Assembly (NCBI GenBank): GCA_017893485.1
Contig: CM030363.1
Location: forward strand, 109,673,073-109,737,072
Reading direction: 5' to 3'
From: Hemerocallis citrina
Lineage: Eukaryota; Streptophyta; Magnoliopsida; Asparagales; Asphodelaceae
DNA length: 64,000 nt
Made by a program: the position numbers and the translations under genes
In this document: positions 37,466-48,515 of the stretch, one piece after another
Layout of the letters: each line of letters opens with the position of its first letter
Position numbering within the stretch: position 1 is the first letter of the stretch
The notes under the pieces: model-generated
What the model was told of the DNA's origin: nothing
Seen by the model: only the letters and a program-made list of their open reading frames with translations
The model's database searches: none

Positions 37466-37622
37466 TGTATATAATAAAACACAAAGAAAGCTCTCAAGTG
37501 GCTCTCATTCAATAGGGCTGAAATCAATGGTCCAGATCTAACCTCACAAAACATATTTTTCCGCCCAAAAGTTTCCCCCCAAAACTCAAATTAAAATCCC
37601 CCAAACAACTCTTTTATTTATT

Positions 37623-37658
<36 letters not shown>

Positions 37659-37766
37659 TCTCTCTCTATTTACTTAGAAATTTATATTTTCAAATTCCAG
37701 GTTTGTGAATTTTCAGATTTTTATTCTTTTTTTTTATTGCTCATGTTGCATTTTTTTGATACGACG

Positions 37767-38899
37767 GATAGAGCCTTACAGCTCCAGCCCCAAAAATATA
37801 CAGCAATAAATAAAAAGTAGTATACAAAGACCAATTTTACAATGAGTAAAATAAGGGAACATCAATAAACAGTAGAACAACAACATAGAAAAAGCCAAAA
37901 ACAAGATTACAATCACAGTTGAATCACATAGCGACAACCATAGGCACAACAAAACACATTAGAAAACCACCAGCCAGGCAACAAGAAGACCAACAAGCAG
38001 CCCCTCCGCCCACAACAGATGAGGAACATGAAAGGCCCCCGCGAACGGCTCAACACCGACCCGGATCGGCACACACAAGAAGCAGAGGAGGGCTGAACCT
38101 CCATAACCGAAATCAAAGGCAGCAGCACCCAGAAGCTGACTGGCACCTCACACTGCAACAAACACAGAAGAAAAAAAACACCAAGCAACAAAATAGCGCA
38201 AACAATGCTAGGCCTAACCCCAAACTCATAAAACAAATAGCAAAAATCAGAATAGAGGCAAAACAAAAGCAGCTCCCTCAATGCATCGCAGTCACAACCA
38301 AAATAGAAACGGAGCAAATGCAACCCCACTCGATGCAATGCAGAAGTAAGTCGAATACAACAACAGAGCAGTAAAATCATCTCAGGCCATAATTGACAAA
38401 CAGCCGATCGAAGTACCCACATCGGGCACAACCAAAAACAAAGGAGCATTCACAGTGCAGTGAAATAGAAACAAGTAGACAATACCCAAGGTAAAGAGGA
38501 GCATAAATACACACCCCAATTAGGGACAAACCCAATCAGGGACAAAACAACCAGATGCCCAAACCAGCGACTGGGTTAAAGTGGAGCAACATAACAACAT
38601 ACCCAAAAAAAAAAAGCCAGAGAGTCAACGGATAAAGGCTCCCCAGAGGTAGGCAACCAAAAGAACACATGAGTGCTTCCCTACATCCACCAGAAAACAA
38701 AATGAACAGCGATATAAAGCCGAAAGTCTTCTCCCTGCAAGAAAAGCAAAAGCCAAAAGAAATTAGGGAGTATTGATATTGAGAAAAGTTGCAGTAATGG
38801 ACAGTAGAAAGAATTTAAGACTTGCGATACTTTTTACACACAAATTGACAGTTCCAGCTATCAAGAAGGAAGGAGGAAGAGAGGGAACCTGCCAAGCCA
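37767..38899 (-). other. LINE 3' untranslated region / decayed ORF2 end
   Basis: Adenine-rich on plus. Long frames on both strands (for example 37913-38449 minus) have biased cysteine/leucine or glutamine/threonine content and no family match, so probably chance. Lies between the zinc-binding region and the poly(A) tail. Confidence 0.5.
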
Positions 38900-41827
38900 G
38901 AATACATATCTGCCAAAGCGGTCCGACAAAATCACAATGAAAAAACAGATGATCTATGTCTTCGTGACAATGAAAGCATAAAGAACATAACTGGCCTATA
39001 GCAAGATTTCTCTTATTAAGAACTTCAACAGTTAGGAGCCTATTGTTAATAGCGAGCCAAGACAGGATCTTGGCCTTAAGCGGAGCACAACAGCTCCAAA
39101 TGTTGTAAGCGAAAGAAGAGGATTCACCTACATGGTTAAGAAAGTTATAAAAATATTTAACCGAAAATGAACCAGAAGTGGTCCAATGCCAAAAAAATCT
39201 TCCTTGGGATGCAAATCATAGCTGTTTAAGAACGAAATGAGGTGAAGGAAGTCCGGTTCTAGATCGGGAGGGAGGTCACTAGAGAACGGAATAAACCAGT
39301 CTCTAATATTGTTCTGAACTGAAAGATAGTCCGACACGTTGGCAGCAGGGTTGAGAGCGAGATAAAATAAAGCAGGATAAGCTGAAGCTAGCTTCAGGTT
39401 GGCTATCCAAAGGTGATTCCAGAACAGGGTCTTGGAACCATCAGCGCAAACATGGTAAATTCTACAATTGAAGGGGTCTACAACTTTCCACACCCCTTTC
39501 CAAAATGACGAAACTCTAGTCGAAAGAGAGGGACAGAACTCCCAAACCCTTTAACGTCGGAAGCAATTATAGGAAATCAGACGGGCTTAGGGAAGATGAT
39601 CTTCCTTAAGCATCCTCCATAGACATTTCGCCAACAATGCTATATTTTGATTTCTAAGATTTAGGACACTCAAACCTCCAGCTGACTTAGAAGTGCAGAC
39701 CAACTTCTAATTACAAAGATGATAACCAGCTTTATATGTGTCTGAGCAAGACTAGAAGAAGGTTCTTCTGATTTGGTCAATCCTGTTGATAACCCAAGCA
39801 TGAATGTAGAAAAAGGACATCATATATAAAGGGATAGAAGTGAGGACCGCATTCACCAGAATCAATCTGCCTCCTCTAGAAAGGTCTTTTTTTCAGTCCA
39901 CACATTAAGTCTGGATTCAACTTTATCAATCATCGGGAGCCAATCCGATTTGTGCAACTTGCCCCATCTCAGAGGGATCCCAAGATACTTAACCGGGAAG
40001 GAAGAGGCGGTACAATTGAAGAAATTGGCAATCTCTAATAGACGATTGTTAGAACCTCCAAGCCAAAGAACCGATGATTTGTGAAAGTTAATCGATAAGC
40101 CAGACGCACTTTCGAAGATGTAAAGAAGAAGCTTAAGGTTACGAAGAGAGAACCCGTTGGGTTTGGCAAAGATAATAGTGTCGTCAGCATATTTAAGGTT
40201 GAGAATGCCCCGGAAGCTGTGAGAACTGCCAAGTCCTTCAATAGCATGAGCATCCTAGGCATGCTTCAGTAATTTACTGAAGACATCCACTACCAGAGTG
40301 AACAGGTGAGAGGAGATTGGATCACCCTGACGAAGGCCACACTTACACTTGAATTTGTGGCCTTCCGAGCCGTTAATAATAATGGAAGAGGTGCCAGAAA
40401 ATAGGCTGGACTTAAGCCAAGCAATCCACATAGGGCTGTGGAGAAGAATGTCGAATAGAAAGTCCCAGCTCACCTTATCGTAAGCCTTCTCAAAGTCTAA
40501 TTTTAACATAATCCCCTCCGAAAGGGATTTATGGGAATGGGAGATAATTTCTTGGGCTGAGGCCACACTGTCCAGAATAAAACGATCTTTAATGAAACCC
40601 GACTGGGCAGGATCAATCAAAGGGGAAATGACAAGGCTCAGGCATTTCAAAAGAACTTTTATAATGATCTTGAACGTAGTATTAAGGAGACTAATCGGCC
40701 TAAAATTAGCCACCGAATTCGCACCAATAATTTTGGGAATGAGAACAATGTGAGCGTAATTAATACAATCAAAGGAGAAGGAGCCTTGGTGAAGATCCGC
40801 GAACATTTCTAAGAGATCAACTTTAAGATAATCCCAGAATTTTTGGAAAAATAACGAAGGAAAGCCACCTGGACCTGGAGCAGAGTCACTTTTTAATGAG
40901 AAAACAGCAGACTTAATCTCCTCCAATGAAAAGGGGGCCTCCAAGCTAGGTAAGTCATGAGCTTCGTGACCGTAAAGCTACGCCCAATCAAGAAGAATGG
41001 ACCGAGGTTGAAAGAAACCAAGAAGACTTTTATAGAAATGAAGAAAAGTTTCATGAAGGTCAGCATCCGAGTGCAGCTCAACACCGTCCTTAATGATGGT
41101 AGAGATACGATTGCACTGTTGCCGGTGCGAAGCAAAGTTATGGAAGAAGGTGGTGTTACCGTCCCCTTCTTTGAGCCAGCGAACTTTGGCCCACCAGCGA
41201 ACTTTGGCCCACTGCGCCCATTTGATATGATCATTATGAAGAATAGAAGCAAATTCTTTTTTGCAGGAGCTGCTTTCATATCAAAGAGACTCAAAAACAG
41301 GAGCAATCTCTTCAAGATTATCAATTGCTTCAATAGTGGAGAGGAATAAGAGTTTAAGTTCATTAGCAAAGGCAAATCTTTCTTTACGCCAGATCTTGCA
41401 GCCAAATATAATAGCATGTAGCTTAAGCAGAATTCGACCTAATCCGTGAGACCCCGTGACAGAGGAGCGGCATTTGGAGATAAGGTTCACAAAGACCTGA
41501 TCTTGCTGCCAGAATTTTTCAAATCAGAATTTAAACGGCTTAGAGAAGTTATAGTTATAGTGAAGAGAAATGGGAACGTGATTTGAATGGATTAGGCAAA
41601 GCACAAGAGAAGGAGTTGTGGAAGAAGGAAATCCACTCGTTAGAGGCAAGGAAACAATCGAGTTTGGCCATAGACGGAGATAGGCGCATATTAGACCAAG
41701 TGAAGGATCTTCTGTTAAGAGGGATGTCGGATAAGTTAAGAGATCGAATGCACTCGTTAAAGTGGGTAGAGTCCGAGTTAGACGCTGCATTCCTAGATCT
41801 TTCGTAGGAGAATCTGGTGACATTAAA
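38900..41827 (-). pseudogene. LINE ORF2: endonuclease C-terminal part, reverse transcriptase, zinc-binding end
   Basis: Minus strand. After the insertion of B at 41827/56864 the endonuclease continues (about 41820-41555, with SFTWSN and a KLDCF block). The RT (40944-40255) shows FRPISLLNTTFKI, KLDFEKAYDKVSWDFL and GLRQGDPISSHLF. One in-frame TAG (40257-40255) interrupts it, and the catalytic YADD follows 20-odd codons later (40191-40180). Downstream, a tryptophan-rich region (39493-39128) and a Cys/His cluster near 38930-38995 fit the plant LINE zinc-binding domain. A poor linker between endonuclease and RT (41420-40950) has frameshifts. Inactive. Confidence 0.88.
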
Positions 41828-43184
41828 TGTAATACCCCGAATTCCAAAATACAACTGAATTCAAAGTTCCACAGGATCTTTACACTTCTTTCGTACAATT
41901 TTACAAGGAAATAAAGAAATTTTGTTACATCAGAGTTTACAATTACATTACATATTTACAGCGGAAGCAAATTACTACAATTTACATAAATTGAAATGTA
42001 TAACACTTGAATCATTCTTTAATCAGCATGTATTCTTTAGTCTTGTTAACCACTTTATCCTGCATAGAAACTGTGGGCGCGTCAGTTGCTTACAACCGAC
42101 GAAATATTATACACGGCTATCCTCTCTATGCCGAAAATAGTATAATGATTCTCAAATACTTAAACAATCACAAACTTGATCACAAATAGAACTACAAGGG
42201 GCTATCCTATAGATGTCGTGTTGTGTGGTGCACTTAGTCCTTAATGCAGTTATGTATATTATATAACACTAATGCACACTTGTTCAGATTCTATGCATCC
42301 CATACTATATAGGTCCGAAGGCAAGCCCTTAACCGTTCTTCATCTTGTAGGTTTCAATCCCTCGTCATGACTTAAACTACTTCAGTAACTATGATAAGTA
42401 TCCTAGATGTTCTATGAGTACGAGCTCATGTCCAGACAGCCTGGAGGAGAATCCCACATCATACCACGATGCATCGTGAAGAACCTATGGACAATTCAGC
42501 CTCCGTCATGGGACATGATGTAATGCCCTGATTTTTTTATTTAATGAAAAATTATTTTTATTTTGCACGTAGTGTGCACGTGCAATATTTTTGGTAAATA
42601 TTCTCATCATGATGAGTATAGATATTTAAATATGTGCCTTTAATTATTTTTCTATAAAGCCTTCTTTCAATTAGACAAAAAGCCTTTTTCCTAAAACCCA
42701 AAAATTTAATTAATTTATTTTATTTTTAAAATAATTATTTTGGCCCAAAAACTAAAGCCCATGAACTATTTTTATACAACTTGTCATGTAGAATACAATT
42801 TAAAGACAATTTTATTTTTATACAAAAATTTAATGTACAATTTTTGGACCAAGTGGCATGCACGTGCATTGCGCGTACACGTGCAATATGCACATTCCTA
42901 GCATGGTCGGTTGTAATCTTTTGGAGGGAAAATCAAAATTTTAGTGGTGATCATGCTTGGTGGTTACTTGGTGGTGGGTAGTTAATGCAACTCCTAATTT
43001 CATCTTAGCTCTCCATCTTATAACCAATCACTTGATCCTAGCCATCCATTCTCTTTGATTTTTAGTACAAATACCCCCCCCCCCCCCCATGGCTAGTTAT
43101 TCTTGTGCCTATTAATCCTTCCAAACCTATAGTCTAAAATACCTTATCTAGTAGTGATTGTGTGAGTTAAAAGATTGAGAGTGT

Positions 43185-43379
43185 GTGGGATTGTGCTTGC
43201 AACACCAAGGAGAAGAGAGGCCGGTTTTCATCAAGAAGGGGAGCTCGGTTTTGGTGCTTTTGGAGGCTCGAGTGTGCGCTTCTAGGAGGAGGACCCTTCG
43301 TGTGCAAGGACTTTTGTTTAGGAAGTTGCTAATTGTGTTTGTCTCTCCATCGAGGTGGATAAATTCTCCATATTTCTAA
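43185..43379 (+). CDS. Short LTR leader ORF, 64 codons (possible uORF)
   Basis: Lies downstream of the TATA-like box of solo LTR A2. LTR A1 has a frame of the same length at the same place (2827-2633, minus), ending in RWVNFPYF where this one ends RWINSPYF. In both, 170 nt lie between the ATG and the donor-like site, and splicing to the acceptor-like site would end the frame at once (AG|G TAA). The middle residues differ a lot. No known domain. Could be a regulatory upstream ORF or chance frame conservation. Confidence 0.3.
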   Translation: MGLCLQHQGEERPVFIKKGSSVLVLLEARVCASRRRTLRVQGLLFRKLLIVFVSPSRWINSPYF

Positions 43380-44009
43380 ATTAGAAATGCATGTTAGAAA
43401 TGAATGAATGAAGCATGAAAAAGATTAAGAAGAGCACACTTTAATTAGGGAAAAATAACCCATTGAATGATTGAAATGTGGATATGCAAAGTTGTATGTG
43501 GTTCTATTATTTAGGTTGTATGTGAATTAATTAGGATCATGGATTGATTGAAGAAAACACATTTATTACCATCAAGAATTACATACAAAAGCTAGTAGGT
43601 TGATAATGCTATTTCATGTGTTAAATAGATCTTTTGTGTCAATGTGGGCATGAATAAATTAAAATATGAGTTTGTATGTTAGGTAGATGATTAAAGACAG
43701 AAAATTGATGTGAAAATTGTTGATAAAGAGATTAATGGCGTTAGTTGTTAAGAGATGTCGAAAAAGAAGAAATGTGGTAGTGATAGTTCACAATTTCAAT
43801 TAAATGTATGAAAATGTGTTTTGATTATTGGAAAAATTATTTTATTATACTGGAATATAACTTATGATAATGTTAGTCAATCTGGAATTTTTCAGTAGTT
43901 TTTATAAATAAAAAAAAGCAAAATGAAATGAGGACTTGTTGAATATCGAATTGTCTTAATAACAGAGAGAATGATAGCAAAAAGAATTTAAGTTGTACCT
44001 TGACAACCT

Positions 44010-44083
44010 GAGCGCGTAGCTCAAGTGGTCAGAGTATGCGGTTGGGTTCCCTGTGGTGGTCGGTTCGAATCCCTGTGGCACCA
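44010..44083 (+). other. tRNA-like module 1 in solo LTR A2
   Basis: A box TAGCTCAAGTGG (44017-44028) and B box GGTTCGAATCC (44062-44072) both fit plant Pol III consensus, with 33 nt between them as in a true tRNA. It ends 'ggcacca'. The acceptor stem does not pair well, so not scored as a tRNA gene. Sense strand of the LTR. Confidence 0.65.
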
Positions 44084-44164
44084 TATTTTGTTCATGAATT
44101 TTTAAAAGTATAAGAATCAGCGACCGAGAGCATTAAATATTCTCTGCCTTCCCTTTATACCGCT

Positions 44165-44235
44165 GGCACAAATGGCCTGTTGGTCTGTGCCTTCGGCTGT
44201 GTTCTCCTTGGTGCTGGGTTCCATCCTTGGCATCG
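44165..44235 (+). other. tRNA-like module 2 in solo LTR A2 (degenerate)
   Basis: A-box-like TGGCCTGTTGG (44173-44183) and a B box with a one-base deletion (GGTTCCATCC, 44217-44226). It aligns in position with module 2 of LTR A1 (1840-1761) by its flanks. Confidence 0.45.
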
Positions 44236-47200
44236 ACAGTTTAGGGAAAATTATTTTTTTGGGTGTTTTGGTGGTCCAAAAATTATGAAAAAAATATGAC
44301 TACTCTTCTAAAAATACATGTGACTTATTAAAAATAATTTGGGAATGATTTACATAAAGTAAATTATAATTTGTGACTAAATGAGTAAATAGAACTATAG
44401 TTCTACATTGATATTCTTTGTGAAATTATATCTTGCAAAAATGATTTGAAATGAAGGATTAGGAAATTAATTTGGCAAAAAGAAATTATATTGTGTGATG
44501 TGATTCAAATTATTCTCATTTGAGAATAGTGTGGAAATTATGAAGCGTAAATGTTCACCTTTGATTGAATAATTAGTGATGTGGGTTTTTATGTGAAAAT
44601 AACATTTCATGAGTTACATGATGAATAGTTGAATTTCATGTATAGTTATGGACTATTTGAACGAATTAGAAATCATGATTGGAAAAGAGAAATACTTTTG
44701 AGTATGACAAACCAACAAATGAATTTATGAGTTGGAAATGCTCATTTTGGAGATTGTGAATTGAAAATTGAAACAAAAGGAGTAGCTAAGTCTCCCCCGA
44801 CATTGGAAATAAATGAAATGAAAATTTAAAAGAAAGACCAAGGTTGGTCATGTTTGAATGAATGAATAAGTCCGGTTTAGTGGTGAGGCTAACTCTAGAG
44901 CTTTGATTTTTGTTCATGATTTTGATAAAAACTAAGGATTAGTACATAGTGGAGACGTGATGAAAGTAGGAGAAAAACACGAGTATGAGGGCCATCGGAT
45001 TGGCGGTGTGAGAGTGATCCACAGGCTGCCTGCTTGATACGTCAAGACATGGCGTGGGCACTACTTCAGAATTATCGTTCCGGTGGCGACGCTTGTGGGA
45101 TGTTTGGTGACTGCAAGAGGATCGTGTGCCATGAAGGAGGCTGAATTGCCACAGGCTGTCTTCACGATGCGTCGTGACATGACGTGGGATTCCCCTCAAG
45201 GATTTTCTGTACACATGCTTGTACTCATAGATCATCTAAGATACCTACCGTAATTACAGTAGTAGATTAAGTCATGGCGAGGGATTGAACCCTACAAAGA
45301 TGAAGAACGATTAAGGGCTTGCCCTCGGACCTATGTAGTATGGGATGCATAGAATCCGAACAAGTACGCATTAGTGTCATGTAATATAAATAAATGCATT
45401 AAGGACTAAGTGCACAATCACAACACGACATCAATAGGGTAGTCCCTTTAGTTTGATATGTGACAAGTTTGTGTTTGCTAAATATGGAAAATAAGTTATA
45501 CTATTTCCGGCATAGAGAGGATGGCCGTGTATAATGATCGTCGGTTGAATAAACTGACGTACCCACAGTCTTATATGCAGGTAAATGGCTTGATACAGAT
45601 TAAAGAGGAACAAATGCTTAAAGATTATTCAATGTTGTTGTATATTTGTTTCATTGTTATAAAGTTTACTTCCGCTGTGCAATGTAAAGTGTAATGTATT
45701 CATGTAAACTCTGATGTAAAGTGAAAAGTTCAAATTTCCTTGTAAAAATGTACTAAAGGAAGCGAAAAGATCCTGTAGAACATCTCGAATTCAGTGTATT
45801 TGGGATTCGGGGCGTTACACATGACACCGCTCGCAGTTACCAAACACCCCACGAGCGTCGCCTGCGGTACAAACTCCTGGAGACATATCCACGTCATGTC
45901 ACGATGCATCGTGAAGACAGCCTGTGAATACTCTCACACCGTAGCTCCGAGGCCCTCATACTCGTGTTTTTCTCTTATTTTCATCACGTTTTCACTGTGT
46001 ATCTAGTCCTTAGTTATTTGAATCGTGAACAAAATTAATTCTCTAAAGTTAGCCCTTCCACTATACTGGTCTCAACCATTTATATCACATGACCCAAATC
46101 TTGGTCGTTTCATTTCAACTTTCATTTCAACATATTTCATTTCGATGCCGGTATGAGGCTTAGCTACACTCTAGTTCTCAATTTCAATTCATAATCACAA
46201 TATTTGAGTTCTCATACTCATAAGTTCTTTTTCACAATTAACATGATTTCCATTCTTTCCAATAATTCAATGTTCCAATTCAATTCATAACAATCTCATT
46301 CAAGCACAATAAGTCTTAGTTTCCGTACTAATATTTCTTTTTCTCCAAATTTCAAAAATCATATTTCTCATTTAATTTCCAAGCATATATTACCCAAAAT
46401 AATAACAAAATTCATAATGAACACACTTCAAGTTCTTTTTACACAAAATCCCCTTTTATAAATTTAGTATAACTCAAAAGTCACTTTTATACTTGTACTT
46501 GTGCAAACTATCGATTTTTTATAAGGTTCTACTCAATTTTTCCACTCACGCTATTTAAATCAAGTTGAAATAGGGTACAATTATTTTTCATGAAGTCTAC
46601 ATACTTTTATAACAATTACAGGATTTTTTCCCGAATTTTTAAAGTCACAAATCACCAAAAAAAACTTAAAAAGAAACAAAATTTTCAATTTTGCTGAGTT
46701 CGGGAATCAAACCAGTGACCACAGAAAAAGCCAGTGCGTGCACTAACCAAACGGACAAAGCAGAACCACGTCACAAAGACGGTTCGGATTCATATGAGTC
46801 CAATCTCGAGTTCGGATTTTTCCCAAAAGAAAATAAAATGAAAAAGTCTCTCGTTCGGTGTCGAACCTGAGACCAAGGCCAGAACCCACGCTACAGTAAG
46901 CGTGCACAACACACCCACTAACCAATTAGGCTAAGTGGCCAACTGATATGAATTGGGTTTTTAGGGGGTTTGATCTTAGTTTCGGTTCATTCGAACTTTT
47001 ATAAAAAAAATAACTAATTTTAATTCCGTTTCTTCTCCATTTTCTTTCATAAATTCCAGAACATAACTTTTATACATTTCTAACATATCAGTAAATTAAA
47101 TCTTGATTTTTGACATAAAAACATCACTTTTTCTATTTGACTACAAATTTGTCTACAATTTCAAATAGGTACAACCAAAATCGTTTCTTTTGTAAATTGG

Positions 47201-48412
47201 CATTCAAACTTCTTGCATTTCCTTTTTATTATGACTATTAATATTACTTAATTATTTCAGTAACAAAAATTGCTCTTTTCTCATTTTTAACTATTGAAAT
47301 AGCAAATTCACCACTAAGCATGATTAACATTTCAATCCAATTAAGCATACAATCATGTCTCCTTGAAATAGCACAATCATTAATTAAAGCATGGTAGAAT
47401 GTCAAAATTAAACTAACTATCAAAATTTGCAACTAATTATCGTTCTTTTCACACACAATCAAGCATTCTAATTTATCTTATTCTTATAACATATGTCTAG
47501 AAAAACTATGTCTCTTTTTAAATGCATCAATCATACTCTAGCATGAAGCCTAGTTAGAAGTGTAAGAGAATCACCTACCTTTGATGGAGAGAAAAACAAA
47601 CAAACTCCAAATGAATTGCTACAACGATCGAGCGAAGCCGTCTCCTCCTAAATCAAGCCACCAAAAAGCTTCTCCTCCTAATGATGCCGCAACATGAGCC
47701 TTGCCCCCTAGTGTAGTCCGGCCTCCTCCTTGGATGAAGAACAAAATAGCACACAATCTCACAACTCCTCAATCTTTTGTCTAACTCAAATTACTTCTTT
47801 TTCTTTTCTTTCTATTCTTTACTTTCAAAAATTCTAAGTGTGAGAATGAAGAGTATAGTGAGGGGTATTTATACAATTTTTGGGGTAAATGTAGGGCTAG
47901 GATGTGATCAAATGGTTAAAGATCAATGCTCTAGATGAACTAGGGAGTTATAAAAACTACCCATGATACACAACCACCTCTCCACCACTTCCATCTCTTC
48001 CATATCCCTCCATCACAATCCGGCCTAGGTAAAGGTGTGCAATGCACACCTTAGTGCTTGCACGTGCCAACTAGTACCCTCTCCTTACAAGTGTACATGT
48101 GCATAAAAATTTATTTGTTCATGAAAATAGTCTACAATACAGGTTAAATTGTTTTAAAAGAGAAATAAGTTAAATGGGCTCACTAATGGGCCAATTTAAC
48201 CATTGGATTAAAATAATTAATTAATAAAGTGGGCTTAAAAGACAATTTGGGCTTTAGATTTTAATTAGGCTTTAAAAGAAAATAATTTTGGAAAAAATAA
48301 GGGAGAACAAATACTATAAAAATATTTTATACGAAAAATTATACAAATGAAATCATACGTGCAAAACATGTAAAATCATGAAAATCTCATAAATCAAATC
48401 TCAGGTGTTACA

Positions 48413-48430
48413 ACACTCTCTCCTTAGAAT
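48413..48430 (-). other. Polypurine tract of element B
   Basis: The minus strand reads AAGGAGAGAGTG directly before the 3' LTR start (TGTAACACC). This is where plus-strand DNA synthesis would start. Confidence 0.6.
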
Positions 48431-48515
48431 AGTTCCATCCCTGGATCTACACTTAAAGAGTGAGAAAACAAGAATACAACAAAGAGATAAGAAAAGAAAG
48501 AAAAGAAGATACAAA

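Larger units (their letters stand above)
42519..45819 (+). mobile_element. Solo LTR A2 (3.3 kb), TSD CATGA
   Basis: Starts tgtaatgccctg (42519), ends ggggcgttaca (45819), with perfect CATGA duplications (42514-42518 and 45820-45824). Same family as LTR A1 in the opposite orientation. Along plus: CACGTG (42577, 42861, 42878), TATA-like TACAAATA followed by a 16-bp C-run (from 43066), 64-codon leader ORF (43185-43379), donor-like GAG|GTGGAT (intron side 43355), two tRNA-like modules (44010-44083 and 44165-44235), shared box (about 45344-45363), acceptor-like TATATGCAG|G at 45580, then a T-rich 3' end. Confidence 0.95.
41828..48412 (-). repeat. 3' LTR of element B, split by solo LTR A2
   Basis: Arms 41828-42518 and 45820-48412 (about 3.28 kb joined). 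Contents on minus: CACGTG (48066-48061), TATAAATA (47873-47866), donor-like AAAG|GTAGGT (intron side 47578), tRNA-like modules near 46920-46690, acceptor-like TATGCAG|G at 42060. The donor-acceptor distance without the insert is about 2213 nt. Confidence 0.93.

Noticed and set aside
37626..37670. Functional element in the (TC)n(AC)n run
   Set aside because: A plain microsatellite inside the Helitron.
37913..38449. 178-codon cysteine/leucine-rich membrane protein
   Set aside because: Lies in the 3' region of the LINE, overlaps an equally long frame on the other strand, and has no family features.
44010..44083. Genuine tRNA gene
   Set aside because: A and B boxes are good but the acceptor and T stems pair poorly, and related modules recur at the same place in other LTRs.
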